Source of the DNA: Rutstroemia sp. NJR-2017a BVV2
Taxonomy: Eukaryota > Ascomycota > Leotiomycetes > Helotiales > Rutstroemiaceae
NCBI GenBank assembly: GCA_002946415.1
Contig: NJPS01000074.1
Coordinates: 434,001-498,000 of the forward strand
Reading direction: 5' to 3'
Length of the DNA: 64,000 bases
Shown piece after piece: positions 12,101 to 25,025 of the stretch. Positions within the stretch are counted from its first letter, which is position 1, and each line of letters starts with the position of its first letter. The notes beneath the pieces are model-generated. The model was not told the DNA's origin and did not search any database. It saw nothing but the letters and a program-made list of their open reading frames with translations. Made by a program: the position numbers and the translations under genes.

Positions 12101-14600
12101 AATAATTTATATCTTTATATTGATTATTATAAATCTAATAAAATTATAATTAAAAATCGAACATTAGTATTTTTTATTAATAAGATATTAAATAAATTGA
12201 ATTAAGTTAAAGTTTTATAAAATTAGATCTCAAAGATATTTATTATAGAATAAGAATTAGAAAAAGTAATAAATAGAAAATAGTTTTCTAGATTAAATAT
12301 AAATATTATAAATATTATACTATATTATTCAAACTATTTAATATTCTGGTTATTAATTTAATTATAATCTGATTTTATTATAACTATCTCGATATAAATA
12401 TTAAGCAAATATTTATATATATAGATAATATCGATTTATTTATTTCTATTATATAATTTATATAATTCAATTTATAGTTATTTTGATTGATTTCAAATAA
12501 TCTCGATCTAAATTATTATTATATTTATTCTAGATTCTTTATAAACTTTATAAAGAATCTATTTTCTAATTATATTATATTTTGTTTTATAATATTTCTA
12601 TTATCTTCTTTATTTTTATTTTTATTCTTTTATTTCTCTATTCTATTTATATTATATTTATCTTTTTTATATATTTTCTTTTTGAATTTCTCGTTTTATT
12701 ATTATAATATCTATATTCTTGGATTTTGAAATTATATTATATTTATTTAGTAATATAAAACTGAGTTATTTTTATTATTTTTATTTTTCTAAATAATTTA
12801 TAATTGATTCTACTATCTAATATATTTCCAAATTAGAAACTAATTATTATATTTATTATTTTTAATAGAAAATCAAATAATTTTGAATAAATAATTCTTA
12901 TTTTTTAATTATATTTTATAAATAAAATTAGATTTCTTAATAATTTCAATTTAAAGTTAATAAATTACTATCTCTAGCTAATCAGTATATTATTATATTA
13001 AAAGATAAATCTAAAAATAGATTATAATTTATTATATTAAATATATCTAATTTCACTATATTAACTAGATTAGTTTATATTTTCGAAAGAGAAATATCGA
13101 GATAATACTAAATTGAAGATATTAAAAGATATTATAATTATTTTATTAAAGATAATAAATTATATTTTTAATACTTTAGATAATACTTTGGATATTATAT
13201 ATTATAATATAAATTTAATTTATACTTTCTTTTTATTATTTATAATAAAGAGGAAATTTATTCTAAAAATATATAGAAAAATAATATTCTTTATAATCTA
13301 TATTATAGTAATTCTATTTCCAATAATAAAAATAGTAAATTATAATTAGATTTTCAAAATAGATTTTCTTTTTCTATAAATATTAGTTAACTAAAATAAA
13401 AATATTAGAAAGAATAAGAGTTTTCTTATTAGTTTTAGTTATTAAATTTTAAATTTGAATTTGAATATATAATTTTTCATTTTTATTTATACTTATTTGC
13501 TTTATAACTTGATTCTATTATATTAATAATTTCAAATATTCTTAAATAACTTCTTATATTTATAATGAATTTATTTTTAGTTTTTATATTTTTTTTATTA
13601 CTATATAGTTTTCTTACTATATTAGATACTAATTTCTTTCTTTTTATCTTGATAGTTTTAAACTAATTCTACTTTCTATTTTAACTAGTTTTCTATTTAT
13701 ATTAATAATAATTTAGTTATTTTTTCTTTCCAATTTATCTATAATTTTAATAAAGCAATATAAAAATTTTTATTAGTTTGGAAATAAAATAGTAACTATA
13801 TATAGTATATTTAATTATAATTATTAATATATTTAAGATTTGTAAATATCCTTTTAGATATTTATCTATTAATTTTATATTTAATCTAAATTACTTAATA
13901 TTACAGAATCTAATTATAATTTGATTGTTAATTTAGAACTATTATAATTTATATTTCAAATATTCTTATATTAAATAAAAATAGATTATTAATATAATAT
14001 ATTTTCTAATAGATATTTCAATTCTTTTTTTAATATAAAGTATATTTTTATTAAAAATATTATTTTGAATATTTTGAATATATAAAATAAAATTATAAAA
14101 GATAAAAAATAAAGATATATTTATAGAAATATATTAGAAGTTATTATATATAAACTTTATAAATATAAAGTTTATTAATTAGCCAGTATAGTTATATATA
14201 TAATATTAGTAAAGATAATATTTAAATATCTAATTTTAATATTTTATTTATCTATTGATTTGAAGTGGAAATATTATACTAAATCTATAATAAATAAATA
14301 AAAGAAAGTAGAATATAAACTAGATTTTCTAATTAATAATAATATTTATTAATATATCAAAATCTTTAAAAAATATCTATATAAAAATCTTTACTAATAT
14401 AAGAATTTTAATTATTTTAATTAGAGAAATATATTATATTATTTTTATAAATTTATTGATAATTATTAAAATTAAATTATAAAGATAATTATTATATTTA
14501 CTCAATAGTAACTTTATAATAAAGTTTATTATAATCTTTTATTATAATCTATTTAAAAGATGAAAAATATTTAACAAATTATAAAATAAATATCTTTTAA
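9191..14600 (+). mobile_element. Ty3/gypsy-type LTR retrotransposon relic, RIP-degraded
   Basis: Plus-strand motifs appear in Ty3/gypsy order despite many stops. A gag CCHC knuckle relic lies near 10,820-10,865 (read as Y-x2-Y-x4-x-x4-Y where Cys codons have become Tyr). Reverse transcriptase lies near 12,110-12,480: IDYYKSNKIIIKNRT matches the family's VDYRGLNKITIKNR block, and a catalytic YIDN sits at 12,418-12,429 (family YxDD; GAT-to-AAT gives N). A weak chromodomain-like tail lies near 14,300-14,450. A left LTR is suggested at about 9,200-9,590 by similarity to fragments near 24.3-25.0 kb. I could not place a right LTR. The outer limits are approximate. Confidence 0.65.
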
Positions 14601-14700
14601 TTTTCATTTACTAATATATTATATAAATTATTATAATAGATAAATCTTGAGATCTATAAATTTAGATATTTAGTAAAGTAATAAGTGAAACTTAGATAGA

Positions 14701-16923
14701 TTGATTAATTAATTTATTATTTTAACGATCTTTTTGAATCTAAGATTATAATAAGTAGGCTAGCAACTAACTACTAGTAGCTAAATAATATTAGTATTTT
14801 AAATATATTTTTAAACCAAATAGTATCGAGAGATAGTAAGAAACTAGTTCTAAATAATGGAAATAAACAAAATAGAAAATGAAAATTTAATAAAACTAAA
14901 GAAATTCCAATTTAATTATCTTCTAACTTATAAACTAAATAATATTTTCGAGTATAGATATTTATCTTATTTAAATAAATAATACTAACTTCGATTTGCG
15001 AATTAGTATTAAGAAAATATAGGAATAATAAATAATTTATAACTAATTTATCTTTTAACTTGATCTAAATTAAACTAAAAAGAGAATAACTTAAAAGTAA
15101 ATATTTAGAAATCTCTTTAGTTTTATAAATATATTTATTATTGCTAATATATTTTAATAAATATAAATATAATTTTAAATAACTATATCTAATTTTCAAC
15201 TAATAGAAAATACTAGTAGTAACTTTTTTAGTTAATTTTGGGATTTGGATTCAATTTCGAAAAAAAAATTTAAAAAAGTTTAAATAATTAATTAAACTAA
15301 GTAAATTAGCTCTCGAAACTTTGAAAAATGATTGAAACTACTTTTGATTTTTAATTTATTTAATTTGAGCTTCCAAATAACTAAGATTAGTTATATTAAT
15401 TAAGAGATTTATTTTTGTTTCTAATTTGATTAGTAAATCAGTTTTTTCGTTGTCTAGAATCTCTAATTAGTTTAGAATCTAAGCTAGTTTGATTTTAATT
15501 CCTTTTTCAATTATTTCTTAACTAACTTTACAAACTAATATTATTTGGTTTTATCTAGATTTATTATTAAGTAACTTTAACTTTATAAAGCAATTTGATT
15601 ATCTAAGAAAATAATGAATTCTTGATCTTTTTAAACTATTTTATTTACTAACTTAATTCCTTTAGCTATTCCGGCTAGTTCGCTATTATAAACTAGTTAA
15701 CTAATTCTAATATTCTAATTAGATTTCTAGATTAACTTCTAATTAGAGTTAAAAAAAGCTAGATCAATTCCGATCTCTTTTTGATTTATTAGTTCTAATC
15801 TATTTATATAAATTAAATATTGATTTGGAGCTAGCAAAATAACCGAATTTTTATAATTTTCAGTTTCTAGTTCTTTAAATAATTTACTAATTTCGACCGA
15901 ATAAAAAGTAATAGTTTAAAGTAGAAATTTATAAAAACTAATTAATTCCAAATATTGAAAATAAACTAATAGATATATTAAATATTCAATTTGCTTTATT
16001 TAGATTATTTTGGTTAATTCTTTTTAAATAAATATTAAATAATCTTGAAACTAACTATTAGTTTTCGATTTAGTTTAAATTTCTTTGAAAATTAGATAAT
16101 TTTCAATTATTTTAAGAACTCTAAATATATATTAATAATTAATAGTATTTAAATAAGTTTGAGAAAATATTAATATAGTTTCTACTTCTATAAGAAATAT
16201 TGAACTAATCTTAAATATTTCGAGAATCTTCCGAAAAACCAAATTTTATAAATATTAAAATTATATTTTAAATTTAATTTATCTCGTTATTATATAGAAG
16301 ATCTATAATTTATAATACTAGAAATATAAGCAATATATAATTAATATATTACTAAAAGTGAAAATTTATTTTCGATATTAATTAGTTAATTAACTTTTAA
16401 AAAACCTAATTTAGTTTAACTAATTCTAGTTAAGATATATTACTTGAAATATAAAATATTATCAAATTAGATTTCTAGTTATTTTACTACTTTTGAGAAT
16501 TTTATTAATTAATTATTCGATAAATTAACTGAATTAGCTTTAGTAATTCTTTATTTATTCTTGAAAAAGTAAATTAGTTCTATTTTTACTAAATCGAATT
16601 TGATATTATTAGTTTCTTCTAAAATATATAATTTATTAATTTCTCTTTCTAGAATTTTAGCTAGCCGACCTACTATAATCTTAGACTCAAAAAAGTCGTT
16701 AAAATGATAAATCAATCAATCAATCAATCAATTTCTAGAATTTTATAATTCTTTTTGAAACTAGTTAAATTAGTAACTAGTATAATATCATCTATATATA
16801 ACTAAATTAAAGTAGAAATTAATAGAAAAAGCTTTTTAATATAAATTAAAAAGAGAATTAATAAGATTAAACTACTTTAGAAAATATTAATTGAAATAGA
16901 TTAGAATTGCTTAATTTGGTTAT
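14701..16923 (-). mobile_element. LINE (non-LTR retrotransposon) copy, 3' part, minus
   Basis: Reading right to left: reverse transcriptase C-terminal part including a YIDD motif (reverse complement near 16,780-16,795), RNase H (about 15.45-15.85 kb), a C-terminal domain (about 14.95-15.25 kb) and a 3' UTR ending in an AATC/AATT-rich tail at 14,701. It is riddled with stops. A second minus-strand copy begins exactly where this one breaks off at 16,923, so it is either interrupted or 5'-truncated there. It also carries a 72-bp plus-strand LINE insertion at 16,660. The reverse transcriptase plus RNase H layout fits the fungal Tad-like LINE group. Confidence 0.75.
16660..16731 (+). mobile_element. 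72-bp 5'-truncated LINE insertion with 14-bp target site duplication
   Basis: The segment matches the last 72 bases of the LINE 3' UTR (compare 27,680-27,740 and 43,985-44,048) and ends in (AATC)n. It is flanked by identical 14-bp copies of TTTCTAGAATTTTA at 16,646-16,659 and 16,732-16,745. Unlike all long copies here it keeps CpG sites (GCCGACC, AAGTCGTT), so it appears little mutated. Confidence 0.85.
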
Positions 16924-19900
16924 CGATTAATTAATTGATAATTAATTTATTATTTTAACAACTTTTTTAAATTTAAAACTATAATAGATTAGCTAGTAGC
17001 TAACTACTAGTAACTAAATAATTATAATATTTTAAATATATTTTTAGATTAAATAGTATCAAAAAATAATAAAAAACTAATTCTAAATAAAGAAAATAAA
17101 TAAAAGAAAATAACAATTTAATAAAACTAAAATAAATCTAATTTAATAGTTTAATTTAATTATTAACTAGCTTGTAAGCTAGATAATATTTTCGAGTATA
17201 AATATTTATCTTGTATAAATAAATAATACTAACTTCGATTTCGGAATTAGTATTTAGAAGAAATAGAAGTAATAAATAATTTATAACTAGTTTATCCTTT
17301 AGCTTACTCCAAACCAAATTAAAAAGAAAATTACTTATAAATAAATATTTAAGAGTCTTTAGTTCTATAAATATATTAATTATTACTAGTATATTCTAAT
17401 AAATATAAATATAATTTTAAATAACTATATCTAATTTTCAACTAATAGAAAATACTAATAATAGCTTTTTTAGTCGAAATTGGAATCTAAATTCGATTTC
17501 GAGAAAATAATCTAAAAATTCTTAAATAGCTAGCTAGATTAAACAAATTAGCTTCCGAAATTTTTAAAAGAGATTTAGATTACTTTTGATTTTTAATTTG
17601 TCTAATTTGAATTTCTAGATAGTTGAGATTAGTTATATTAGTTAAGAGATTTTTTTTAGTATTTAATTTAACTAATAGATCTACTTTTTCGTTATCTAAT
17701 ATTTCAGAATAGCTAGAAACTTAAATTAATTTGATTTTAGTTTCTTTTTTAATTATTTCTCGACTATTTATTTTTGTTCGGGTTTATTATTAAATAATGT
17801 TAATCTTTATAAAACAGTTTGATTATATAAGAAAATAATAAATTCTCGATTTTTTTAGATTATTTCGTTTACTAATTTGATGCTTTTAGTTATTCCGGCT
17901 AGTTCGCTATTATAAACTAATTAATTATTTCTAATATTTTAACTAGATTTCTATATTAGCTTCTAGTTAGAATTAAAAAGAGTTAGATTGCTTCTACTTC
18001 CTTTTTGATCTATTAATTCTAATTTATTTATATAAATTAAGTACTGGTTCAAAACTAGCAAAATAACCGAGTTTTTATAATTTTCAGTTTCTAATTCTTT
18101 AGATAACTTACTAATTTCAATTAAATAAAAAGTAGTAATCTAAAATAGAAATTTAAAAAAACTAATTAATTCCAAATATTGAAAGTAAACTAATAAATAT
18201 ATTAAATATCTAATTCGCTTTATTTAGATTATTTTGATTAGATCTTTATAAATCGATATTAAATAATCTTGAAATTGATTATTAATCTTCGATTTAATTT
18301 AAATTTCTTTGAAAATTAGATGATTTTCAACTATTTTAAGAGATCTAAATATATATTGATAATTAATAATATTTAAATAAGTTTAGAAAGATACTAGTAT
18401 AGTTTCTATCTTTATAGAGATTATTGAACTAATTCTAAATATCTCGAGGATCTTCCGAAAAGTTAAATTTTGTAAATATTAAAATTGGATTTTAAATTCA
18501 GTTTGCTTTTTCTATTATATAAAGAACTTATAATCTGAAATACTAATAATATAAATAATATATAGCTAATATATTACTAAAAGTGAAAATCCATTTTCGG
18601 TATTAGTTAATTAAATAGTTTTCAAAAAAACTATTTTAGTTTAACTAATTCTAGTTAAGATATATTGATTAAAATATAATATATTATCAAACTAGATTTC
18701 TAATAATTTTATTACTTTTAAAGATTATATTGATTGATTATTTGATAAATTAACTAAATTAGTTTTAATAGTTTCTTATTTATTTTCGAAAAAGTAAATT
18801 AGTTTTGTTTTTACTAAATCGAATTTGATATTATTAGTTTTTCTCAAGATATATAGTTTGCTAGCTTCTTTTTCTAGAATCTTATAGTTCTTTTTGAAAT
18901 TAGTTAAATTAGTAACTAATACGATATTATCTTTATATAATTAGATTAAGATTGAAATTAATAGAGAAAGTTTTTTAATATAAATTAAAAAAAGAATCGA
19001 TAAGATTAAACTATCTTAAGAGATACTAATTAGAATAAATTGGAATTACTTAATTTGGTTATTAGAACTTAAATAAAATAATCGATATTTTAAGAAGTAG
19101 CTAACTTAAATAATTAAATTAATTAGTAATTTTAATTTTTTTAAAATAGCTAAAAGTTAGTTTTTTGATATATAATCAAAAGTTCTTTTAATATCCAGAA
19201 ATAAAACTAATATTTTATATTTTTTTAAATAATTTTCTTGAACCTTATTTACTAATAATAACTTAATATTAATAGCTAATTTTTTAAATCTTCTACTAAT
19301 TTAGAAATTGTATAATAAACTAGTAGTTTTAACTAAGTAATCTAGTTTTTTAATTAGTATTCTCTTATTAATTTTATCTAAATAGTTTAGAAATAAGATT
19401 ACTTTATATATTTTTGGAACTAAATAGTTAGATTTAACTAGTTTTTTAAAAATAGCTTTAATAGTTTATTTCCAATATCGAGGATAATATCTATAATTAA
19501 TTAGATAATCGAAGAATTTATAAAATAACTTAAGAATAGCTAAAAAAGTTTTATTAATAATTTCTTATATAATTCTATCAAATTCTGAAATCTTTTCTTT
19601 AATTTTAGTTAAATAAACTAATACTAATTCGATACTAAATAGTTTAGATTAGTTTCAGTTAATTTTTTATACCTTTTCTAATTAGAACTAGTCGAATTAG
19701 GAGATTAAGGAAAGAAAATAGTTCTCAAAATAGTTTTCTTTTTTTTAAAAGTAGTTTTATTTAAAATAATTAAAAAAGATTAATTGGAATAAGATTTAGT
19801 ATAGTTAAAAGTTTTAAATATTGATTTAAAATTATTATTTTCAAGAAAAGTATTCTAATAATCTGTTTTAGTTAATTTTATTTTTAAAAAATACTAATTC

Positions 19901-21140
19901 CGAACTAATTAGTATTATTCTTGATAAAAACTTTTACTAGTTTAACTATTTTGGATTTTTAATTTTCTTTAAATTAGTATTATTGATTTTTTTAAACTTT
20001 TTAGTTTAGAGATTTATCAAGATTTAGTTTTTAAACTAAATTTAGTTTTGGAAATAACTTTATTAGTTATTAACTAAACTAGTAATAAGAGTTCAGAATT
20101 AATTGATTCTAGGTAATACTATATTATCTTATCTAATTTCAGATCTATCTAAATAAAATCAGAAAGAAGATTAACTAAAATAGTTAATTTCTTTATAATT
20201 TTAACTAAATATTTTGAAAATAACTTCTAGTTTACTAATTTAGTATTAAAATAAGTATTAGCTAATTTTTGTTTATTTGATAGAACTAATTCTTTTTTCT
20301 CTTTTAAAATAAAGAAAATCGATAAATAATCAAATTTTAAATCAATTAATATTTACTAATTATTAATATATCTAACTAGTACTTATATAGCTTATATAAG
20401 ATCTAGAACTAATTCTATAATCTCTCTAAAAAATATAATAATCCTAGATTTATTAATTAGTTCTAAATTTTGTTTCTCGATCTATTAAATTAACTTAGTA
20501 CTAACTTAACTATTTCAACTATTTAGATTCTACTAAAGATAATAGAGATTAAAATTACTTAAAATTATTGAATTAGTCGAAATAGTTCTAGATAGCAAAC
20601 TTATTTTTATTATTTTAATCGAAATTCCCTCGATTTAATTAATTTCGTTATAAATATTAATTAGTTTAAATATATTATTTTCTTTAATTACTAATAGAAC
20701 TAATAGGTTAAAATCAATATTCGAAGAAACTAATATAATACTAGATATATAAATTTTCGAGATATAAATAAATATTTGAAATTAGAATTTTATAATAATT
20801 AGAAAACTTTGATTGAAACTAATATAAGAAATCGATCAATTATTTAAATAATCCGAATTTTTATTTATAATCTAAGATTTCTAAATTAACCTTAAATCGA
20901 TTTTTAGCTTAATAACTAATTATAATATTGATTTAGTTATAACCGAATTTCGATTTAGATTTATTTAGAAGATTTGAGTATTTATACTAATTATAGACTA
21001 CCTTCTTTAATAGCTTTATATATCTTATATTCTTTAAAAATAGAAATATAATTATTTTTATAATTAATATATTTTGATACTAAATAGAAATATTTTTAAT
21101 TATTTTAGTTATAAATCAAGTGATAATATTAAATATATAA
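16924..21140 (-). mobile_element. LINE copy, nearly complete ORF2, minus
   Basis: The order from right to left is gag zinc-knuckle region (about 21.0-21.14 kb), endonuclease, reverse transcriptase (catalytic box near 18,925-18,940 in reverse complement), RNase H (about 17.6-18.1 kb), C-terminal domain and 3' UTR with its tail at 16,924. It aligns by eye to the plus-strand copies at 30.5-36.0 kb and 44.0-48.3 kb. It is heavily RIP-like with many stops and no usable ORF. Its 5' end falls within the gag knuckle region, close to where the copy at 44,049 also begins. Confidence 0.75.
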
Positions 21141-22130
21141 GAAAATAATTCTAGAATCAGATATTAATTATCTATATAAAAGAAGAATAAAGATTAATTA
21201 AATAAAAAACAAAATTTCTATTTTAAAGATTTTAATATAAAGAATAATAGAAAAAAAAGAAATTAATAATAATTAATTTATTTTTAATTAGAATTTTATA
21301 TTTAGATTCTAGTTATATTATTATTATATTATAATACTTCTATAATTCTTTATTGATCCAACTTTAATAAAAAAGAAGAAATAATAAAAAAATTAAAATA
21401 TTTTCGAAGATTTTGAGAAAATCGATATTTTTTATATATTAAATAGTTCTTATTTTCAAACCCGATAAAAATATATTATAAATTAATTGATTAAATATAA
21501 ATATATTATATTTCTTATTAAAATTATTAATCTATATAATATTTATATTTAATAACAATTTCTAAATTATCTTTTAAATTATCTTCGAAATAATCTTTTA
21601 TAAAAATTATTTTAAAATTAGTTTTAGAATTTTCGAAATAAATCTATTTCAAATTTTTATTTATAATTAATTTATTATATTTATCTAAATTTTTAAAAAT
21701 TTCGAATTTCTTTTTGAAATCTATAAAAATATATTAATCGAAATTCTAAAATCGAAAATAAGAGAAAATTTATTAGAGAAAAAAGAAAATAAATTATAAA
21801 TAAAATAGAAATATATAGTTTATATAATTATATAATTAAAAAGTTTGGAAAATTTAAAGAAACTAAATATTTAAAATAATATTATTTTTATTAAATTTAG
21901 AAGATATTATTATTATCGATAATAAAAATAATTGATTTATAAATTATCTTGATTTTGTTTAATTTTGATAAGATTTTAGTAATTTTAATAAATAATTTTT
22001 CTGATTTTGAGATACTTAATTTAGAATATAATTATTATAATATATTTAGAACTTTTAATTAATATTATTCGATTTTATATAATCACTTTAGTATTTCATA
22101 AAGATATAATTAAATTTAAACATCGTTATT
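21141..22130. repeat. AT-rich DNA with an LTR-like fragment
   Basis: About 21,160-21,375 resembles the less mutated segment at 25,026-25,290: both have a TATCTATATAAAAGAAG block followed by a TATTATAATACT block. The rest is AT-rich without recognisable motifs. The AT-rich domain ends near 22,130. Confidence 0.5.
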
Positions 22131-22526
22131 GGTATTTATAGCCAAAAAAACACAGAGTAAAAATAAGTGACCGGTAGCCTAGTTTGACCGGTAGCTAGGT
22201 GAGCCTTTCTAACACCTCCTCTGTTTCCCGCTCCTTCGGTTGAGCAATTCCCCTAAACCTTAGCTCCTCCAATTACTCCCTCTGATAAGTATGGTAGTGC
22301 CGCAATGTCGCAGCTAGATTGTAAGAGCCAATAAAATGTTCGGAAGTTGATAGTTTTGCCTAAATACCGTTTTGAAGTTTGACCCTCCACATCAACTGCC
22401 TTTCTCATTTGCTCCTTTCTCGTACACATCAAGCCGTTCGTCTCTACTAGCTTCTTAGTTCACACAATCGTTATTGTCTCCTAAATCATAATTAAGTTGC
22501 GACCGGCAGGAATTAGACTCAAGGCT
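22131..22526 (+). promoter_or_regulatory. Upstream region of HET gene
   Basis: GC-normal leader between the AT-rich block and the HET start, including C/T-rich stretches common in fungal promoters. The open frame extends upstream of the ATG to 22,497 but only through a TTG, so I place the start at 22,527. No TATA box or operator can be assigned with confidence. Confidence 0.4.
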
Positions 22527-24281
22527 ATGTCTGGCGACACATCTTCACAGGCCGTTGTGGATTGGGTGCAGACTCACCTTGGTCGTTGCTTGGAGGCTCA
22601 TTCTCGTTGCAGGATCCTTGAGGATCATGTCCTTCCTACCCGGCTTGTGAGTGTCAAGTCATTCGATGATTCTCCAGATATCGTTCTGGTCGACAGCTCG
22701 AAAGTGCCGCCCTCGTCAAAGTATATTGCCTTAAGTCATTGCTGGGGCAAATACAAAATGCAGTGCTTAACAACCGCGTCAACCTATGATCAGCAACTGC
22801 GTCGAATCAGTTGGGAAAGTCTGACTCGCACATTCCAAGACGCAGTGGATTTCACAAGGCGGTTGAGCATTGAATACATCTGGATCGATTCGATTTGTAT
22901 TATACAGGGTGATAAAGCAGATTGGCTAAGAGAAGCTGGGAACATGTTGTCTGTCTACAAGAATGCACATGCCACTATTGTCAACGTCCATGCAGAAGAT
23001 GGATCCAAGGGTCTTTATTGGAAAAATATTGGGAACAAACCCCGCGGCCGGAACTATCCAGGCGCGCGGAGATTTCCAACATTTCATGATTGGTTGGCCC
23101 CAAACCTTCCAGCAGAGGCGCCCTTATTCTTTCGTGCCTGGTGCTACCAGGAGCGTCTCATCTCCCCACGTGTCGTATATTTCACGCGACAAGAGGTTTT
23201 ATGGGAATGCTTTACGAATGTAGCATGCGAATGTTCGAGGACGATAACAAGCTTCGATGTCGACAACCCTAAAACCAACTACATTGCTGCTTTCCTAGAT
23301 GACGAGCATGATGAGCTCAGGGCTGATGTTATGGCGCGTACTAAGCAGACAGCATTCAATTTAGGAGCACCATCTGGCACCCAAACGCGCGATCTTGATC
23401 AGCATAAAGCGCGACACAACTATAGAATCAAGGAATGGCACAACATCATCGAGCAGTATTCCGAGCTCCAAATCACCAACATCCTGGATCGGTTGCCCGC
23501 TTTGGGTGCCGTGGCCAAGAATTTTCAACAAGTTCGGAAAGGAGAAAGGTATCTTGCAGGCCTCTGGTCTGGATCTCTTATAGACGATCTCCTGTGGTTC
23601 CCCACAGAAGCAGTGAGACATAGACTCAAAACCTGGGTTGCGCCAAGCTGGTCATGGGCATCAATTTCAGGCTGTATTCAGTACTACGAGCCTTTGCAAG
23701 ATTATGTGGCTAAAATCATCTCGGCCGAGTGTCAATACAAAGAAAATGATCCATTTGTCCTTGCTCTCAATGGCAGTCTAATGTTAGAGTCCTCGGTTAT
23801 AACATTTACATTGCGCAAGCTCGAAGCAACAAAAAAGACTCCAGAGAAGTGGTTTTTATTACACGAGGCCACTCGGAGAAAAATTACCATGTTTGGAAAA
23901 CCTAAATCCGACTCGGATAGCGAGGCCTCAGAGCTCGACAGCTCTGAGACTGACGACTCCGACGACGTTCTTTCGCTAGAAAAGATCAAAGAGGCCCACA
24001 TGGAGCTTGATGACTCCAACGATGATATTATCGACCATATTAGCTTTTTTCTTGATGACGAATCTATACTTGAAGACAGCAAGCCGATATTCGCTATAGT
24101 GCTTGGTAAGGGAACAAACGGAGAGATATTTCATTTATTACTTATTGAGTCTAATATAACTAATGATCTCAATAAATCTTATTTTGTTAGAGTTGGTATA
24201 ATATCTGACAGATCAAATGAAGATGAATTAGAAACAGTTTTAAATCAAAATAAAGAAATCAAAACTTTTGTTATTATTTAA
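22527..24281 (+). CDS. HET-domain protein with acidic C-terminal insert, intact
   Basis: Single frame of 584 residues from ATG 22,527 to TAA. HET motifs: YIALSHCWG at about 66-74, YIWIDSICIIQGD at about 117-129, then an RAWCYQERLISPR block. The short N-terminal segment before the domain fits HET proteins of the IALSHCWG subgroup, which differ from the YDALSYTWG type at 3.66 kb. A strongly acidic Ser/Asp/Glu stretch of roughly 50 residues (about 456-510) lies in the C-terminal part and is probably disordered. The last 55 or so codons are very AT-rich, unlike the rest, and run straight into the AT-rich block, yet the frame is kept. Predicted role: allorecognition and cell-death signalling. An upstream exon cannot be excluded. 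Confidence 0.85.
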   Translation: MSGDTSSQAVVDWVQTHLGRCLEAHSRCRILEDHVLPTRLVSVKSFDDSPDIVLVDSSKVPPSSKYIALSHCWGKYKMQCLTTASTYDQQLRRISWESLTRTFQDAVDFTRRLSIEYIWIDSICIIQGDKADWLREAGNMLSVYKNAHATIVNVHAEDGSKGLYWKNIGNKPRGRNYPGARRFPTFHDWLAPNLPAEAPLFFRAWCYQERLISPRVVYFTRQEVLWECFTNVACECSRTITSFDVDNPKTNYIAAFLDDEHDELRADVMARTKQTAFNLGAPSGTQTRDLDQHKARHNYRIKEWHNIIEQYSELQITNILDRLPALGAVAKNFQQVRKGERYLAGLWSGSLIDDLLWFPTEAVRHRLKTWVAPSWSWASISGCIQYYEPLQDYVAKIISAECQYKENDPFVLALNGSLMLESSVITFTLRKLEATKKTPEKWFLLHEATRRKITMFGKPKSDSDSEASELDSSETDDSDDVLSLEKIKEAHMELDDSNDDIIDHISFFLDDESILEDSKPIFAIVLGKGTNGEIFHLLLIESNITNDLNKSYFVRVGIISDRSNEDELETVLNQNKEIKTFVII

Positions 24282-25025
24282 TTTTATTATTAAATCTATA
24301 ATAGTTTTTATTATATCGAAATTAGTTAATACTATTTAAAAATCAATATTAAAATATAAAGTTATATATTGATAAACTAATAAATAAAGAATTAACTAAA
24401 GAATTTCTAATATAGATAATTAAATAATAAATTATTATTCAAGTTAAATATAAAATTTTATATATTAAAGAAATTTATTTTATTAGTATAAATCTTTATT
24501 CTTTATTATTTTATTATTTCTATTATATCTTATTTCTATATTCTCAATAAAAGAAATAAAATCTAATAAAATAATTAAATTATATAAACTTTTATTAAAT
24601 TTATATTATAATTACTAATTATTAAATTCAAAATCTCTAAATTATATATTAATTATTATAATACTATCTTCTTTCTAATTCTATATTTATATATAAATAT
24701 TATATAAAACTTTTAAACTTTATTTAGTTATTTCTTTAATTATTATTTTTCAACTTTTTTTATTATATTTAAATACTTTTCTTAATTTATAAAAAGTTAT
24801 ATAAATTTTTATTTTTATTTCAAAGAAAAAGAAAAAGTAATACTTATATAATATATAATATTATATAAAAGTTAATATTACAATATAGAATTATATATTA
24901 GAAAACTAATAAATATAAAATTAAATCAATAATTTCTAATATAAATAACTAAATAAAGAATTATTATTTATTTATATAAATTTTTATTTTTAATATTTCT
25001 TAATATTAAAAATACTAGGAAATAT
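24282..25025. repeat. AT-rich block with two partial LTR-like copies
   Basis: Segments at about 24,340-24,540 and 24,860-24,990 resemble each other and 9,210-9,400, the presumed gypsy LTR. They share blocks such as AATTATTATT and a run around TTTATTTTTCTTTATT. This suggests solo or truncated LTRs. No coding motifs. Confidence 0.45.

Noticed and set aside
12487..13349. Open frames of 78-80 codons in AT-rich DNA, hydrophobic and membrane-like
   Set aside because: They consist of I, F, L, Y, N and K dictated by A/T composition and lie inside the gypsy relic after its reverse transcriptase; a by-product of RIP.
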